Below are positions 35,347 to 45,293 of a stretch of DNA of 47,581 bases, piece by piece (the first letter of the stretch is position 1; each line of letters opens with the position of its first letter). A model generated the notes under the pieces. It was not told where the DNA came from, searched no databases, and saw only the letters and a program-made list of their open reading frames with translations. Source of the DNA: Acholeplasmatales bacterium (GTDB taxonomy: Bacteria; Bacillota_I; Bacilli_A; Acholeplasmatales; Anaeroplasmataceae); NCBI GenBank assembly GCA_016288855.1, contig JAEELJ010000078.1, forward strand, positions 1 through 47,581, read 5' to 3'. Position numbers and translations under genes: made by a program.

Positions 35347-36257
35347 TTTTTTGTATCTCCTATTTGATTAAACATTTTAATATAATTTTCATATCTTGAA
35401 TAAAGAATATCTCCATCTAATGCTGCTTGATGTACCATACAGCCTAAAATATTTTCTTGATGGTTACAATCACTAAACTTACATTGGAATTTTTTAAATT
35501 CAGGAAAATAATTCTTTAAATCATTTTTATCCATCTTGAATAAATCAAGCTTTGAAAATCCTGGGGTATCTCCAATAAATCCATTCTTATATCTATATAA
35601 GTTAGATTCTCTTGTAGTATGCTTACCACGACCTAATGCTTGTGATATCTCTTGAGTTTTTAAATTAAATTCAGGAATAATAGCGTTAATAAGAGTTGAC
35701 TTACCTGCACCAGTCTGACCTGATAATACAGTTATTTTATTATCTAAGTCAGCTGCAAGCTCATCAGTACCTTCCTTTGTTAAGCTGTTAACATATACTA
35801 CATCAAAGTCTAATGTTTTATAATATTCCATTCCATTCTTTAGATTATCTAATTCTTCTTTTGACATCTTATCAATTTTAGATATAACTATTAATGGCTT
35901 AATATTATACATAGTAATATTAACAATAAACATATCAAGTAGGTAATAAGAGAAATCAGGCTCCTTTGCTGCAAAAACCAATAATATTTGATCTACATTT
36001 GCAATATCAGGTCTTATAAGCGAATTCTTTCTTTCTAGGTAATGATCAATCATATCATTTTCTATAACAACAATATCTCCAACCTTAGGGGAATTTTTTA
36101 CTGTTTGCATAACTTCCTTTTTTGATTGAGATTTCTCATTAACCTGATATTTCTTTTCGCTTCTTAATTTTCCTCTTGCCTTAACATCTATAATAGTATC
36201 ATCATCTAATAATACCTTATAGATTCCTCCATTTAAATTTATAACTCTTCCTTGCAT
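35343..36257 (-). CDS. rsgA: Ribosome small-subunit GTPase RsgA
   Basis: A 304-residue circularly permuted GTPase that helps mature 30S subunits. An N-terminal OB fold is followed by G4 SKID (126-129), G1 GQTGAGKS (180-187) and G3 DTPG (230-233), in the permuted order. The C-terminal zinc knuckle has Cys259, Cys264, His266 and Cys273. I placed the start at 36257, where ATG overlaps the rlmN stop as TAATG with AAGGAAGG upstream. A longer frame from 36302 would add 15 residues inside rlmN. prpC and prkC, which separate rlmN from rsgA in B. subtilis, are missing. Confidence 0.95.
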   Translation of the reverse strand: MQGRVINLNGGIYKVLLDDDTIIDVKARGKLRSEKKYQVNEKSQSKKEVMQTVKNSPKVGDIVVIENDMIDHYLERKNSLIRPDIANVDQILLVFAAKEPDFSYYLLDMFIVNITMYNIKPLIVISKIDKMSKEELDNLKNGMEYYKTLDFDVVYVNSLTKEGTDELAADLDNKITVLSGQTGAGKSTLINAIIPEFNLKTQEISQALGRGKHTTRESNLYRYKNGFIGDTPGFSKLDLFKMDKNDLKNYFPEFKKFQCKFSDCNHQENILGCMVHQAALDGDILYSRYENYIKMFNQIGDTKK

Positions 36258-37291
36258 TAATTGCCTTCCTTTTTCATTTGATTGCTTCTTAATTGACCAC
36301 ATGCTGCATCAATATCAGAGCCTTGTTCTTTTCTTAATTGAACATTAATATGTCTTTTCTTTAATATATCAAAGAATTGACGCATATCACTTCTTTCACT
36401 ACGCTTAAATGGCTTTTCTTTAACCTCATTATAAGGAATAAGATTAATATAACAATTCATACCAAGTACTAAATCACAAAGGTCATTAGCACACTTTTGT
36501 GTATCATTTAATCCCTTAAGCATTATATATTCAAAAGTAACTCTTCTATCAGTTATTCTAATATATTCCTTAATTGCTGGCATTAAAACCTCTAAAGGAT
36601 ATGCCTTATTAATAGGCATTATTTGATCTCTTATTTCATTTGTTGGTGCATGTAATGATACTGCAAGATTAACCTGTAGTGGGAAATTTGCAAATTCATA
36701 AATCTTTGGTACAACACCACATGTAGATACTGTAATATGTCTTGAACCAATTTCTAATCCTTTAGCATTATTGATAATATTTAAGAATGTTGTAACATTT
36801 TCGTAATTATCAAATGGTTCACCAATACCCATAACAACAACATGGCTTACTCTAAATCCTGTTAGGATAGATACCATTAATATTTGTAATACCATTTCTG
36901 CCGCAGTTAAATTTCTTTTCTTTTTCTTCATTCCTGATGCACAGAATGCACATGACATATTACATCCAACCTCAGATGTAACACATACAGAATATCCATA
37001 TTCATGGTCCATTAATACTGTTTCAATTAAATTACCATCTGATAATCTAAATAAAAACTTTTTAGTCCCATCATAAGAATCCTGTCTTGTTACACATTCT
37101 AGTCTATCAAGTGTAAAATCTTCTTTTAATTTTTCAATAAACTTTTTACTAATATTAGTCATTTCATCAAATGAAGTGACCTTTTTTCTATATAACCATT
37201 CCATAATTTGAGATGAACGGAATGGCTTTTCACCCATGTTTACCATGTAGTTTTTAAGCATTTCTTCAGAATAGCCGTAGATACTTTCCAT
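36257..37291 (-). CDS. rlmN: 23S rRNA/tRNA adenine-C2 methyltransferase RlmN
   Basis: A 344-residue radical-SAM enzyme that methylates A2503 of 23S rRNA and A37 of some tRNAs. The 4Fe-4S/SAM cluster cysteines are Cys110, Cys114 and Cys117 (GCNMSCAFC). GIGEPFDNYENV and a C-terminal DAACGQLRSN supply the SAM site and the second catalytic cysteine. The ribosome binding site is AGGTGATAA. It opens the rlmN-rsgA-rpe unit; a TATAAT lies about 30 bases upstream, but the -35 is weak. Confidence 0.96.
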   Translation of the reverse strand: MESIYGYSEEMLKNYMVNMGEKPFRSSQIMEWLYRKKVTSFDEMTNISKKFIEKLKEDFTLDRLECVTRQDSYDGTKKFLFRLSDGNLIETVLMDHEYGYSVCVTSEVGCNMSCAFCASGMKKKKRNLTAAEMVLQILMVSILTGFRVSHVVVMGIGEPFDNYENVTTFLNIINNAKGLEIGSRHITVSTCGVVPKIYEFANFPLQVNLAVSLHAPTNEIRDQIMPINKAYPLEVLMPAIKEYIRITDRRVTFEYIMLKGLNDTQKCANDLCDLVLGMNCYINLIPYNEVKEKPFKRSERSDMRQFFDILKKRHINVQLRKEQGSDIDAACGQLRSNQMKKEGN

Positions 37292-37336
37292 TTTTTTATC
37301 ACCTATGTAATTATACTATTAAAATTTTAATAAGAA

Positions 37337-37374
37337 AAGAAAAATGTTACCCATTTTGTACTGGATAACATTTT
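37337..37374 (-). terminator. Intrinsic terminator after pheT
   Basis: AAAATGTTA (37341-37349) pairs with TAACATTTT (37366-37374), and inner CC/GG pairs extend the stem past a mismatch. A T-rich TTTTCTTTTC tract follows on the minus strand. Confidence 0.82.
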
Positions 37375-37382
37375 CATATTAA

Positions 37383-39767
37383 TTATTGACGGATCTTAGC
37401 ATTAAACTTTTCAGTAAGCTTATCTAAAATCTTCTTTACTTCATTATCTACTTCTTCAGATTCTAATGTCTTAGTGAAATCTTCAAATGTCATTGTGAAT
37501 GCGATAGACTTTTCATCCTCTAATACATTCTCACCCTTATAAACATCAAATACTTCAACCTTAGTAATATATTTACGTCCAGTCTTCTTAACTAATTCAA
37601 TAATATCAGAAGCCTTAACCTCATCCTTAACTACTATTGCAAGGTCACGGTTAATTGATGGGAACTTATTGATTGAATGATACTTCATCTTCTTTTGTCC
37701 TTCAACAATCTTTGTTAAATCAATTTCTAATGCGATAGTACCCTTAACATCATGTTCCTTAGCGAACTTAGGATGTAATTCACCAATAATACCAATTCTT
37801 TCATTATGTAGCTTAATTTCAGCTGTTCTACCTGGATGGAATGATTTAATACCATCGTATGGAGAATATGTAACCTCAACACCTAATCTAGTTAATAATG
37901 AATCTAATAATCCCTTTAATACATAGAATGATGAAACCTTTCTTTCACCCTCCCACATACTTGATTCATAAAGACCGTTTAGAGCCATTGCTAGATGTAA
38001 GCTTTGATTATCCTCAGGCTTACCACCATCATAATAGACATTACCAATTTCAAATAATGCTAAATTCTGGTTTTTTCTTGCAAGGTTATATTGAATTGCA
38101 TCAACAACACCATTTAATAATGATTGTCTCATTACTGCATGCTCATCAGTTAATGGCATTAATGGCTTAATTGGTGCCTTTTCTTCAAATACATAATTAT
38201 ATAAGTCACATTCTTTAATTAATGAATATGAAACAATCTCGTTGAATGCAACAGTTGATAAGAACTGACGAATAGTTCTAATCTTCTTTTGCTTTTCAGT
38301 TAAACCACCACGAGATGACATTTCAGCAATAGTTGTTGGGATATTATCATATCCATACATTCTTGCAACATCCTCGCAAATATCTTGGAATGATGGTTCT
38401 AAATCCATTCTTCTTGATGGAAGATTAATTTCAAATTCATCATTATTTACTTTAAATTCAAATGATAAACGATTGAATAAATCAGTTAAGTAATCAGTAG
38501 TTAGGTTAGTACCTAAGTAATTATTAACCTTAGATGTTGTAATAGATACACTTGAAGTTTTTAATTCCTTCTTAATAACTTCTTTCATATTAGAAATCAT
38601 ACCACCAGCAAGCTCTTTTATCATTACTGATGCATAATCAAGTGCACGTTCAACTCTTTCATAGTCAATCTTGTGCTCAAATCTTGATGAAGATTCACTC
38701 TTTAAGCCTAGACGAGATGAAGTCTTTCTAATTGATAAGAAGTCAAAATATGCAGCTTCTAATGTGACATTCTTTGTTTCATTTGTAACTTCAGTAGTTA
38801 AACCACCCATTACACCAGCAACACATAATGCATCCTTACCATTAGTAATAACAATATCATCAGAAGTTAATTTTCTTTCTTGTTCATCTAATGTAGTAAT
38901 TAATTCATTATCTAATGCTTGTCTTACAGAAATCTTATTACCTAATTTATCCTTATCGAATGAATGTAATGGTTGTCCTAAAAGCATTAATACGTAATTA
39001 GTAACGTCAACTACATTATTAATAGGTCTAATTCCTGATGCAACAAGCTTCTTCTTTAACCACATAGGAGATTCACTAACAGTTACTCCTTCAATTACTC
39101 TTGTTGCATATTTATAGCAATTATCAGTTAAAACCTCAATTGAAGTATTATTTTCAATTTCTTCTTTAACTTCCTTTAAAGGCTTAGTAAATTTCTGATT
39201 AATTGCAGCTGCAAGATCATATAGTACACCTTCAATAGAAAGTAGGTCACTTCTATTTGATGTTACTGCAAGCTCATAAATAGTATCATTAATTCCTAAA
39301 TATTCTAATGGATTATCTCCAACCTTAACATCGCCACGTTCAAATAAATAAATTCCATTCTTATATTGTTCAGGAACATATTTTTCTTCAACGCCTAATT
39401 CTTGTAATGAGCATAGCATACCATTAGATTCAATTCCACGAATCTTTGATGCCTTAATCTTAAAATTACCAGGTAGGATTGCGCCAGGGTTTGCTGCAAT
39501 AACAAGCTTACCAGCACTAACATTAGGTGCACCACAAACAATTTGTGTAACCTCACCAGGTCTTACTTCAACACTACACTTATGTAGGTGTGTATCAGGT
39601 ATATCTTCACAAGTTAATACCTTTGCAACTGTCATGTTCTCAGCACCACATGTCTTATACATCAATTCAACTTCACATACATGTGCTGTGAAAATATTAT
39701 ATAAATCATCATCTGAATACTTTGATAAATCTAGGTATTCTTCTAACCATTTTCTAGATACTAGCAT
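37383..39767 (-). CDS. pheT: Phenylalanine-tRNA ligase beta subunit
   Basis: A 794-residue subunit. The N-terminal EMAP/tRNA-binding domain (VAKVLTCEDIPDTHLHKCSV, about residues 46-65) is followed by B3/B4 editing regions (LLGQPLHSFDKDKL), B5 and the core-like module, and a C-terminal FDX-ACB anticodon-binding domain (KYHSINKFPSINRDLAIVV to the end). The (alpha-beta)2 enzyme charges tRNA-Phe. The start lies 1 base after the pheS stop, so the two are coupled. Controlled by the upstream T-box. Confidence 0.97.
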   Translation of the reverse strand: MLVSRKWLEEYLDLSKYSDDDLYNIFTAHVCEVELMYKTCGAENMTVAKVLTCEDIPDTHLHKCSVEVRPGEVTQIVCGAPNVSAGKLVIAANPGAILPGNFKIKASKIRGIESNGMLCSLQELGVEEKYVPEQYKNGIYLFERGDVKVGDNPLEYLGINDTIYELAVTSNRSDLLSIEGVLYDLAAAINQKFTKPLKEVKEEIENNTSIEVLTDNCYKYATRVIEGVTVSESPMWLKKKLVASGIRPINNVVDVTNYVLMLLGQPLHSFDKDKLGNKISVRQALDNELITTLDEQERKLTSDDIVITNGKDALCVAGVMGGLTTEVTNETKNVTLEAAYFDFLSIRKTSSRLGLKSESSSRFEHKIDYERVERALDYASVMIKELAGGMISNMKEVIKKELKTSSVSITTSKVNNYLGTNLTTDYLTDLFNRLSFEFKVNNDEFEINLPSRRMDLEPSFQDICEDVARMYGYDNIPTTIAEMSSRGGLTEKQKKIRTIRQFLSTVAFNEIVSYSLIKECDLYNYVFEEKAPIKPLMPLTDEHAVMRQSLLNGVVDAIQYNLARKNQNLALFEIGNVYYDGGKPEDNQSLHLAMALNGLYESSMWEGERKVSSFYVLKGLLDSLLTRLGVEVTYSPYDGIKSFHPGRTAEIKLHNERIGIIGELHPKFAKEHDVKGTIALEIDLTKIVEGQKKMKYHSINKFPSINRDLAIVVKDEVKASDIIELVKKTGRKYITKVEVFDVYKGENVLEDEKSIAFTMTFEDFTKTLESEEVDNEVKKILDKLTEKFNAKIRQ

Positions 39768-39768
39768 T

Positions 39769-40806
39769 TTACTTAACCTCCTTGAATTGAGATAAGAATC
39801 TTACATCATTTAAATAGAAGTTTCTAATATCATCAATCTTATACTTAAGCATTGTAATTCTTTCAACACCAATACCGAACGCAAATCCTTGGATTTCATC
39901 TGGATTATAGCCTGACATTCTTAATACATTATTATTAACCATACCAGCACCTAATACCTCGATCCAACCAGATCCCTTACATGTAGGGCATCCCTTACCA
40001 CCACAAATACCACAAGAAACATCTACTTCAACAGATGGTTCTGTGAATGGGAAGAATGAAGGACGAAGACGAATATTTCTATCCTTATCAAACATACATC
40101 TAGCCATTTCAAGTAATGCACCCTTTAAATCAGCTAATGTAATATTTGGTCCTAATACTAATCCTTCAAATTGCATAAATTGATGTGAATGTGTTGCATC
40201 ATCCTGGTCACGTCTATAAACCTTACCAGGGCATACAATCTTAAAAGGCTTACCCTTCTCTTCAATCATTGTTCTAACCTGAACTGGAGATGTTTGACTT
40301 CTTAATAATAATTCAGGGTTAATATAGAATGTATCCTGCATATCTCTTGCTGGATGTCCCTTTGGAAGGTTTAACTTTTCAAAACAGTTTTCATCTGTTT
40401 CAATTTCTGGTCCTTCTGCAATAGTATATCCCATAGAAATATATAAATCCTCAAGGTCCATAATTGTTTGATATAATGGATGAATTGAACCCTCCTGTAA
40501 CTTTAAGCCAGGTAATGTAACATCAATCTTTTCCTTCTTAAGCTTTGCTTCAAGCTGCTTTTCTTCGATTTGACGTTTCTTTTCTTCAAATTTCTTTTCC
40601 ATATAGACCTTGCACTCATTGATTCTCATACCTAAAGTCTTCTTTCCTTCAGGTGTTTGATTCTTCATGTCTGCCATTGCTTGTGTTAAAGGTCCCTTTT
40701 TACCTAAATACTTAGCTTTCTTTTCTTGAAGCTTATTTAGATCATTAACATCTGATAGGTCGCCATCTAGCTCTTTTGCTATAGCGTCAATTAAATTCTC
40801 AATCAT
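39769..40806 (-). CDS. pheS: Phenylalanine-tRNA ligase alpha subunit
   Basis: A 345-residue class II synthetase catalytic subunit. An N-terminal coiled coil (about 20-100) is followed by motif 2 ([21 protein letters not shown], split across about residues 198-218) and motif 3 ([16 protein letters not shown]). A cysteine-rich insertion [17 protein letters not shown], seen in many bacterial PheS, could bind zinc. AGGAGG precedes the start. The leader carries a T-box with a UUC (Phe) specifier, so charging of tRNA-Phe sets expression. Confidence 0.97.
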   Translation of the reverse strand: MIENLIDAIAKELDGDLSDVNDLNKLQEKKAKYLGKKGPLTQAMADMKNQTPEGKKTLGMRINECKVYMEKKFEEKKRQIEEKQLEAKLKKEKIDVTLPGLKLQEGSIHPLYQTIMDLEDLYISMGYTIAEGPEIETDENCFEKLNLPKGHPARDMQDTFYINPELLLRSQTSPVQVRTMIEEKGKPFKIVCPGKVYRRDQDDATHSHQFMQFEGLVLGPNITLADLKGALLEMARCMFDKDRNIRLRPSFFPFTEPSVEVDVSCGICGGKGCPTCKGSGWIEVLGAGMVNNNVLRMSGYNPDEIQGFAFGIGVERITMLKYKIDDIRNFYLNDVRFLSQFKEVK

Positions 40807-40872
40807 ATTTTGCCTCCTAATAATTTGTTATATCATTAATACTTTTACTTTCTAATATTTGATTTTCACAAT

Positions 40873-41100
40873 AAAAAAATCCTTAGAAAGTATAAACTCT
40901 CTAAGGACGAATTATCGCGGTACCACCTTAGTTCCATGAATATAATAATTCATGACACTTATTACCTTTAACGCAGGTATACGTAGATGATTAGTCTAAC
41001 TAGAATGGTGAACTCATATTTCCTACCTTAGAAGGCTCGCACCTAACCCTTCTTCTCTTAAAGGTATTTCATACCATGTCCATTCGTACGCTTTATATAA
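40873..41100 (-). ncRNA. T-box leader, phenylalanine specific
   Basis: The T-box sequence TGGTACCGCG lies at 40916-40925 on the minus strand. Stem I closes with GAATGG/CCATTC (41080-41085 with 41003-41008). AAGAGAAG (AGAGA motif) and GGTGCGAGC (GNUG loop) are in the right places. The specifier is TTC (complement of 41010-41012) in GAGTTCACC, a Phe codon followed by A. The terminator is TCCTTAGA (40900-40907) with TCTAAGGA (40880-40887), followed by seven Ts. Uncharged tRNA-Phe is expected to stabilise the antiterminator and allow pheS-pheT transcription. Confidence 0.96.
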
Positions 41101-41108
41101 CGAATATT

Positions 41109-41137
41109 ATTATAATCTAATCTTAAATTTAAATCAA
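41109..41137 (-). promoter_or_regulatory. Sigma-A promoter of pheS-pheT
   Basis: TTGATT (complement of 41132-41137) and TATAAT (complement of 41109-41114) lie 17 bases apart. Transcription begins near 41102, at the base of the T-box. It lies directly after yhaM, and no terminator is seen between them. Confidence 0.85.
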
Positions 41138-41158
41138 CAAACAATTTTTTATTTAAAA

Positions 41159-42037
41159 TTAAAACTTATAAATCTTTGTTTTATCTAAAACTGCAATAGT
41201 ATCAGTCCATGTATTATCTTCTGTTTCATCTAATCTTTCGCCCATTGCACGGAACTTAGAATCTATTGTATCAATAAACCATAATGCCATTGCTTCTGCA
41301 GTTTGTGGTTTCTTACAAGAACCATACTGTGGAATACCATGGTGAGATATAATCATATGAGTTAGGACTAATGCTTCTTCAGTATCCTGATATCCTAATT
41401 CCTTTGCAACCTCACCAATCTCCATTGCACCCATAACTAAATGTCCAAGTAATTGCCCTTCTAATGTATATGTTGTTTCACCGTTTCCAGATAATTCCTT
41501 TGTTTTACCAATATCATGTAGGATTACACCTGCATAAATATAATCACTTTTTAAATATGGATAATTACTAATAAAAGACTCTGCAAGATGTAGCATACCA
41601 ATTGTATGATATGCTAACCCACCAACATATGCATGATGCATTTTAGATGCGGCAGGATATGTTAAGAAAGCCTCATAATAATTATTCATTAATGAATTAG
41701 TAATATCATATATTACTTTATTCTTTATTTTAGATAAATAATTCTTTATCTCTTTTATTTCTTCTTCTAATGATAATGGTGATTTATTATAAAAAGCTCT
41801 TAAATATTTATCCTTATTTTCTAGAGTAAAATTATCTACTTTAATGTATGAAATTACATTATAAGATACTCTTTCTCCTTCTTTAACATTTAAAATAAAT
41901 TTATAAATATCACCAATTTTAATATCAGCTAAATCTTTAATTTTAACATTTGTTAAAACTCCTTCTGGATTTTCAACAATTATATTATGAAATTCATTAG
42001 ATTTAGATATTTGTGTAACCTTGCCTACTAATTCCAT
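41159..42037 (-). CDS. yhaM: YhaM-like 3'-5' exoribonuclease (HD domain)
   Basis: A 292-residue protein. The N-terminal OB-fold (MELVGKVTQISKSNEFHNII, about residues 1-60) binds nucleic acid. The HD-domain metal site is seen as HHAYVGGLAYHT, LHDIGKTKEL and ISHHG. B. subtilis YhaM (314 residues) shortens RNA and DNA from the 3' end and takes part in mRNA decay. The start overlaps the pulA stop as TAATG. It is the last gene of cca-pulA-yhaM. Confidence 0.9.
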   Translation of the reverse strand: MELVGKVTQISKSNEFHNIIVENPEGVLTNVKIKDLADIKIGDIYKFILNVKEGERVSYNVISYIKVDNFTLENKDKYLRAFYNKSPLSLEEEIKEIKNYLSKIKNKVIYDITNSLMNNYYEAFLTYPAASKMHHAYVGGLAYHTIGMLHLAESFISNYPYLKSDYIYAGVILHDIGKTKELSGNGETTYTLEGQLLGHLVMGAMEIGEVAKELGYQDTEEALVLTHMIISHHGIPQYGSCKKPQTAEAMALWFIDTIDSKFRAMGERLDETEDNTWTDTIAVLDKTKIYKF

Positions 42038-44106
42038 TATTTAATCTCTCTTTCCTTTTTGAAAAGGTATAAACCCTTTTTAGTTAAGGTTATATCTTGA
42101 ACTTTTAATTTAACCTCTTTATTACTATCGAATATCATTATAGCATTGAGTGATGGAATAAACAAATCATAACAATCATTTTTTATAACTGCAATTATTT
42201 CATAATTTGAGCCCTGATATAGCAATGATATTGTTGTATTGGTTGTTAATCCTTCAAGTAAATGTACCTGATTTTGAATTTCTTCTGCTGTACTTAATCT
42301 AAATACATCATATTTTTTTCTTATTTTTATTAAGTCAGTTAATCCTATTACATCATCAACATGTCTATAATATATTTCAAACTTCATAGAATTAATTAAA
42401 TCACTTGATTTATATGAATTTTCGACACCCATCTTAGAATGGTATGTTTCCATTCCTGAATGTATAAATGGTACACCTTCTGATATCATAATCATTTGTA
42501 TACCTAATTTTATTGAAGATGTTATTTCTTCTTCATTTTCATATTTAAGTATAAATTTAGCATAGTCATAAATAGTATAATTGTCATGACATTCTAAATA
42601 ATTAATACTTCTTGAGGGACTATTGAATTTAAAATAATCTAGACAAGAACCTAATAATAAATGTAGGACATCATAAATATTATTAGTTTGATTAAATAAG
42701 AATCCACCAACTCCAGTAAATTGACTTCCTCTTATTGTATCTCTAAATCTATCATTGAAGAATCCATAGCCTTCTATTTTATAGTAATTGTACATAGTAC
42801 CAAGCTCACTTGATGGATATGTTGTTAGCATATTCCATCCCTCACCATAAAACATTGCCTTAGGATCAATTTTTAATGCAACCTCTTCTATTTCATTTAA
42901 TGTTTTAATATCTATTAATCCCATTAAATCAAAACGGAAGCCTGAAACATTATACATTTCCATCCAGTATTTTACAACATCCTTAAAATATTTTCTTACC
43001 ATAGGACGTTCTGTTGCAAGTGTATTACCACAACCTGTTGCGTTATTATAAGTTCCATCTGGATTAATTCTATATGCATAGCCTGGTGCTAATACATCAA
43101 ATGGGAATGATTCAGGGTCATATACATGGTTAAATACTACATCAAGTATTATTCTAATTCCTTCCTTATGGAATATATCAATCATTTCCTTTAATTCATT
43201 AATTCTAGAATATGGATTATCAGGTAATTGACTATACCATCCACTAGGTACCATATATTGTACTGGGTTATATCCCCAGTTATATTTAATATTCTTCTTT
43301 ATATCATCTACACCATAAAAATCATTTACAGGTAGAAGCTGAACATGTGTAACACCTAAATCGCTAAGATATTTTACTGCAGGTATTTCTATACTATCAT
43401 CAACCATAGTTAGGTAATGTCCTTGGTTCTTTTTTGCGTTAATTGTAAAATCTCTTATTGATGCTTCATATAATATAGCATCAGTATATTTGCCACTAAT
43501 ATTAGGTTTCTTATATTTCATTTGATATGTTTTATTCTTATCAATTACATAGTTATATCTAGAATTAGATCCTGATGCAATACCATTTGGGTCTAGAGTA
43601 TAAAAGAATTTATCAAATGTTCTAACTAAATAATTATAAGCAACACCATCTAAATCTCCATATATTTTGACCATCCAAACACCAGACTTAATATATTCTA
43701 GCATATAATTATTTTCTTTTTCTCCATCATATAATGAGATGAATATTTCTTTTGCGATAGGAGACCAAATCTTAAATATTGTATATTCCTTATGATATTC
43801 AAATCCCAACCATCCATCATAATAGAATTCCTTATCAAATCTAGGATCTCTTACAACAGCCCCACTCAAAAGCATTACTGAATTATCATCCTCATCCTTA
43901 ATATAATAGTCTAAATATAATGAATATCCCTCATTTAATGCGATATATTTATATCTATCTCCATCATCATAATGTCTTATGATTTTTAATTCTTTTTCAT
44001 GCATTCCACCAGAAATATAAAATATTTTATTTTCTTTATAAATGCTTTTGTCTATTAATATTGTAATTTCATCATATGAATCTATATAAGCACTTAAAAG
44101 CTCCAT
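42037..44106 (-). CDS. pulA: Type I pullulanase (GH13), cytoplasmic
   Basis: A protein of about 689 residues that cuts alpha-1,6 branches of pullulan, glycogen or starch fragments. A CBM48-like domain (about 90-180, GVWMVKIYGDLDG) precedes the catalytic barrel with YNWGYNPVQYMVP (the type I pullulanase signature), ILDVVFNHV, GFRFDLMGLID (nucleophile Asp), FYGEGWNM (acid Glu) and LECHDNYT (third Asp). It has no signal peptide, so it works on imported or stored glucan. I chose ATG 44104-44106, 9 bases after AGGAG. A TTG start at 44115 would abut that site. It lies in one operon with cca and yhaM. Confidence 0.94.
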   Translation of the reverse strand: MELLSAYIDSYDEITILIDKSIYKENKIFYISGGMHEKELKIIRHYDDGDRYKYIALNEGYSLYLDYYIKDEDDNSVMLLSGAVVRDPRFDKEFYYDGWLGFEYHKEYTIFKIWSPIAKEIFISLYDGEKENNYMLEYIKSGVWMVKIYGDLDGVAYNYLVRTFDKFFYTLDPNGIASGSNSRYNYVIDKNKTYQMKYKKPNISGKYTDAILYEASIRDFTINAKKNQGHYLTMVDDSIEIPAVKYLSDLGVTHVQLLPVNDFYGVDDIKKNIKYNWGYNPVQYMVPSGWYSQLPDNPYSRINELKEMIDIFHKEGIRIILDVVFNHVYDPESFPFDVLAPGYAYRINPDGTYNNATGCGNTLATERPMVRKYFKDVVKYWMEMYNVSGFRFDLMGLIDIKTLNEIEEVALKIDPKAMFYGEGWNMLTTYPSSELGTMYNYYKIEGYGFFNDRFRDTIRGSQFTGVGGFLFNQTNNIYDVLHLLLGSCLDYFKFNSPSRSINYLECHDNYTIYDYAKFILKYENEEEITSSIKLGIQMIMISEGVPFIHSGMETYHSKMGVENSYKSSDLINSMKFEIYYRHVDDVIGLTDLIKIRKKYDVFRLSTAEEIQNQVHLLEGLTTNTTISLLYQGSNYEIIAVIKNDCYDLFIPSLNAIMIFDSNKEVKLKVQDITLTKKGLYLFKKEREIK

Positions 44107-44107
44107 A

Positions 44108-45196
44108 TTAATCAACTCCTAGGTATTTTAAAATATCTTCTCTACTATTAGATATCTTATTAGTAAGAATAGCCCTTATGACCTCTTCTATTTTTAAAGA
44201 TATTTCCTTCCCCCTAAAATATGTAGATATTTCTTTTTTTGATACTTCAAGCTCACCCTCATTTGATATAGGTAATCTTGCAAGCTTAAGCATTAAATTA
44301 TCATATTTATCTAAATATAAAAACAATCTTCTATATTTATCTATTAAATTTCTATTTATGAATAAATAATAAATATCAAAATTAGAATTAAATAATTCAT
44401 CAATTTTAATTATATCAGCTTTTATATTTTGATAAATATAAGGTGGCATTTTACCGAATTTTAAGTAATATAATATCATATTCTCTTCTTTAGATAATGC
44501 ATTATCTGCAATAGAAAGCCAATATTTATATTCAGGTATATATGAAAATAAATCGAATTTGTTTATTGCAACTATACCATTACCAAATGGTTCATATAAT
44601 ATTTTTTCAAAATATTCAAATAATCTTTGATCCGATAAATCTCTTAAAAGATTCTTATTTTTATCCATAGATATTAATGTTTCATCATCTATTTCAAAGC
44701 CAAGCTTATTTGAAAAATAAATTGCTCTTAATATTCTTAAGGAATCCTCTTCAAATCTTTTATCAGGATTACCTATTATTCTTATTTTTTTATTTTTTAA
44801 ATCAGTTAAGCCGGAATAATTATCTTTAATATTTTTATTCTTATCCATAGCTAAGGCATTAATAGTAAAATCACGTCTACATAAATCCTCATCTATTGTA
44901 TTAACCTTTTCTACTATAGGGTGTCTATGATCCTTATATGAGATATCTGATCTAAATTCAGTTACCTCAAATAGAATTCCCTTATATTCTACTTTAATAG
45001 ACATATATGGGTTTTTAGAATTAGATGTTTTAAAATTCTTTCTTATATCATCAATAGGCATAGATGTTGCAACATCTAAGTCAGTACTATCAACTCCTAA
45101 TAGATAGTCACGAACAGCACCACCTACAATATATGCATCATATCCAAGGCTATTAATTTTTCCTATTAATTCTAATCCAATTTCTATATTTAACAT
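44108..45196 (-). CDS. cca: CCA-adding tRNA nucleotidyltransferase (or related poly(A) polymerase)
   Basis: A 362-residue class II nucleotidyltransferase. The head has AYIVGGAVRDYLLG with DXD Asp39-Asp41 (STDLDVATS), RRDFTINALAMD and EEDSLRILRAIYF, all typical of enzymes that add or repair the 3' CCA of tRNA. The bacterial poly(A) polymerase is hard to tell apart by sequence, but Bacillota generally use this family for CCA. I placed the start at 45194-45196 behind AGGTG. The long upstream in-frame extension overlaps yigZ on the other strand and is not conserved in character. Confidence 0.92.
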   Translation of the reverse strand: MLNIEIGLELIGKINSLGYDAYIVGGAVRDYLLGVDSTDLDVATSMPIDDIRKNFKTSNSKNPYMSIKVEYKGILFEVTEFRSDISYKDHRHPIVEKVNTIDEDLCRRDFTINALAMDKNKNIKDNYSGLTDLKNKKIRIIGNPDKRFEEDSLRILRAIYFSNKLGFEIDDETLISMDKNKNLLRDLSDQRLFEYFEKILYEPFGNGIVAINKFDLFSYIPEYKYWLSIADNALSKEENMILYYLKFGKMPPYIYQNIKADIIKIDELFNSNFDIYYLFINRNLIDKYRRLFLYLDKYDNLMLKLARLPISNEGELEVSKKEISTYFRGKEISLKIEEVIRAILTNKISNSREDILKYLGVD

Positions 45197-45247
45197 ATTA
45201 ACACCTACTAAAATATTATAGCATTTATATTGTTTTTTTAATATTAC

Positions 45248-45276
45248 TTTATTAATCAAAGTAAATATTTTATAAT
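45248..45276 (+). promoter_or_regulatory. Likely promoter of yigZ
   Basis: TATAAT (45271-45276) with a weak -35 TTTATT (45248-45253) at 17 bases. Transcription would start near 45283, giving a very short leader containing GAGG. The divergent cca gene has a TATAAT (45218-45223 by complement) without a clear -35. Confidence 0.4.
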
Positions 45277-45293
45277 AGCATCGAGGTTTAATT

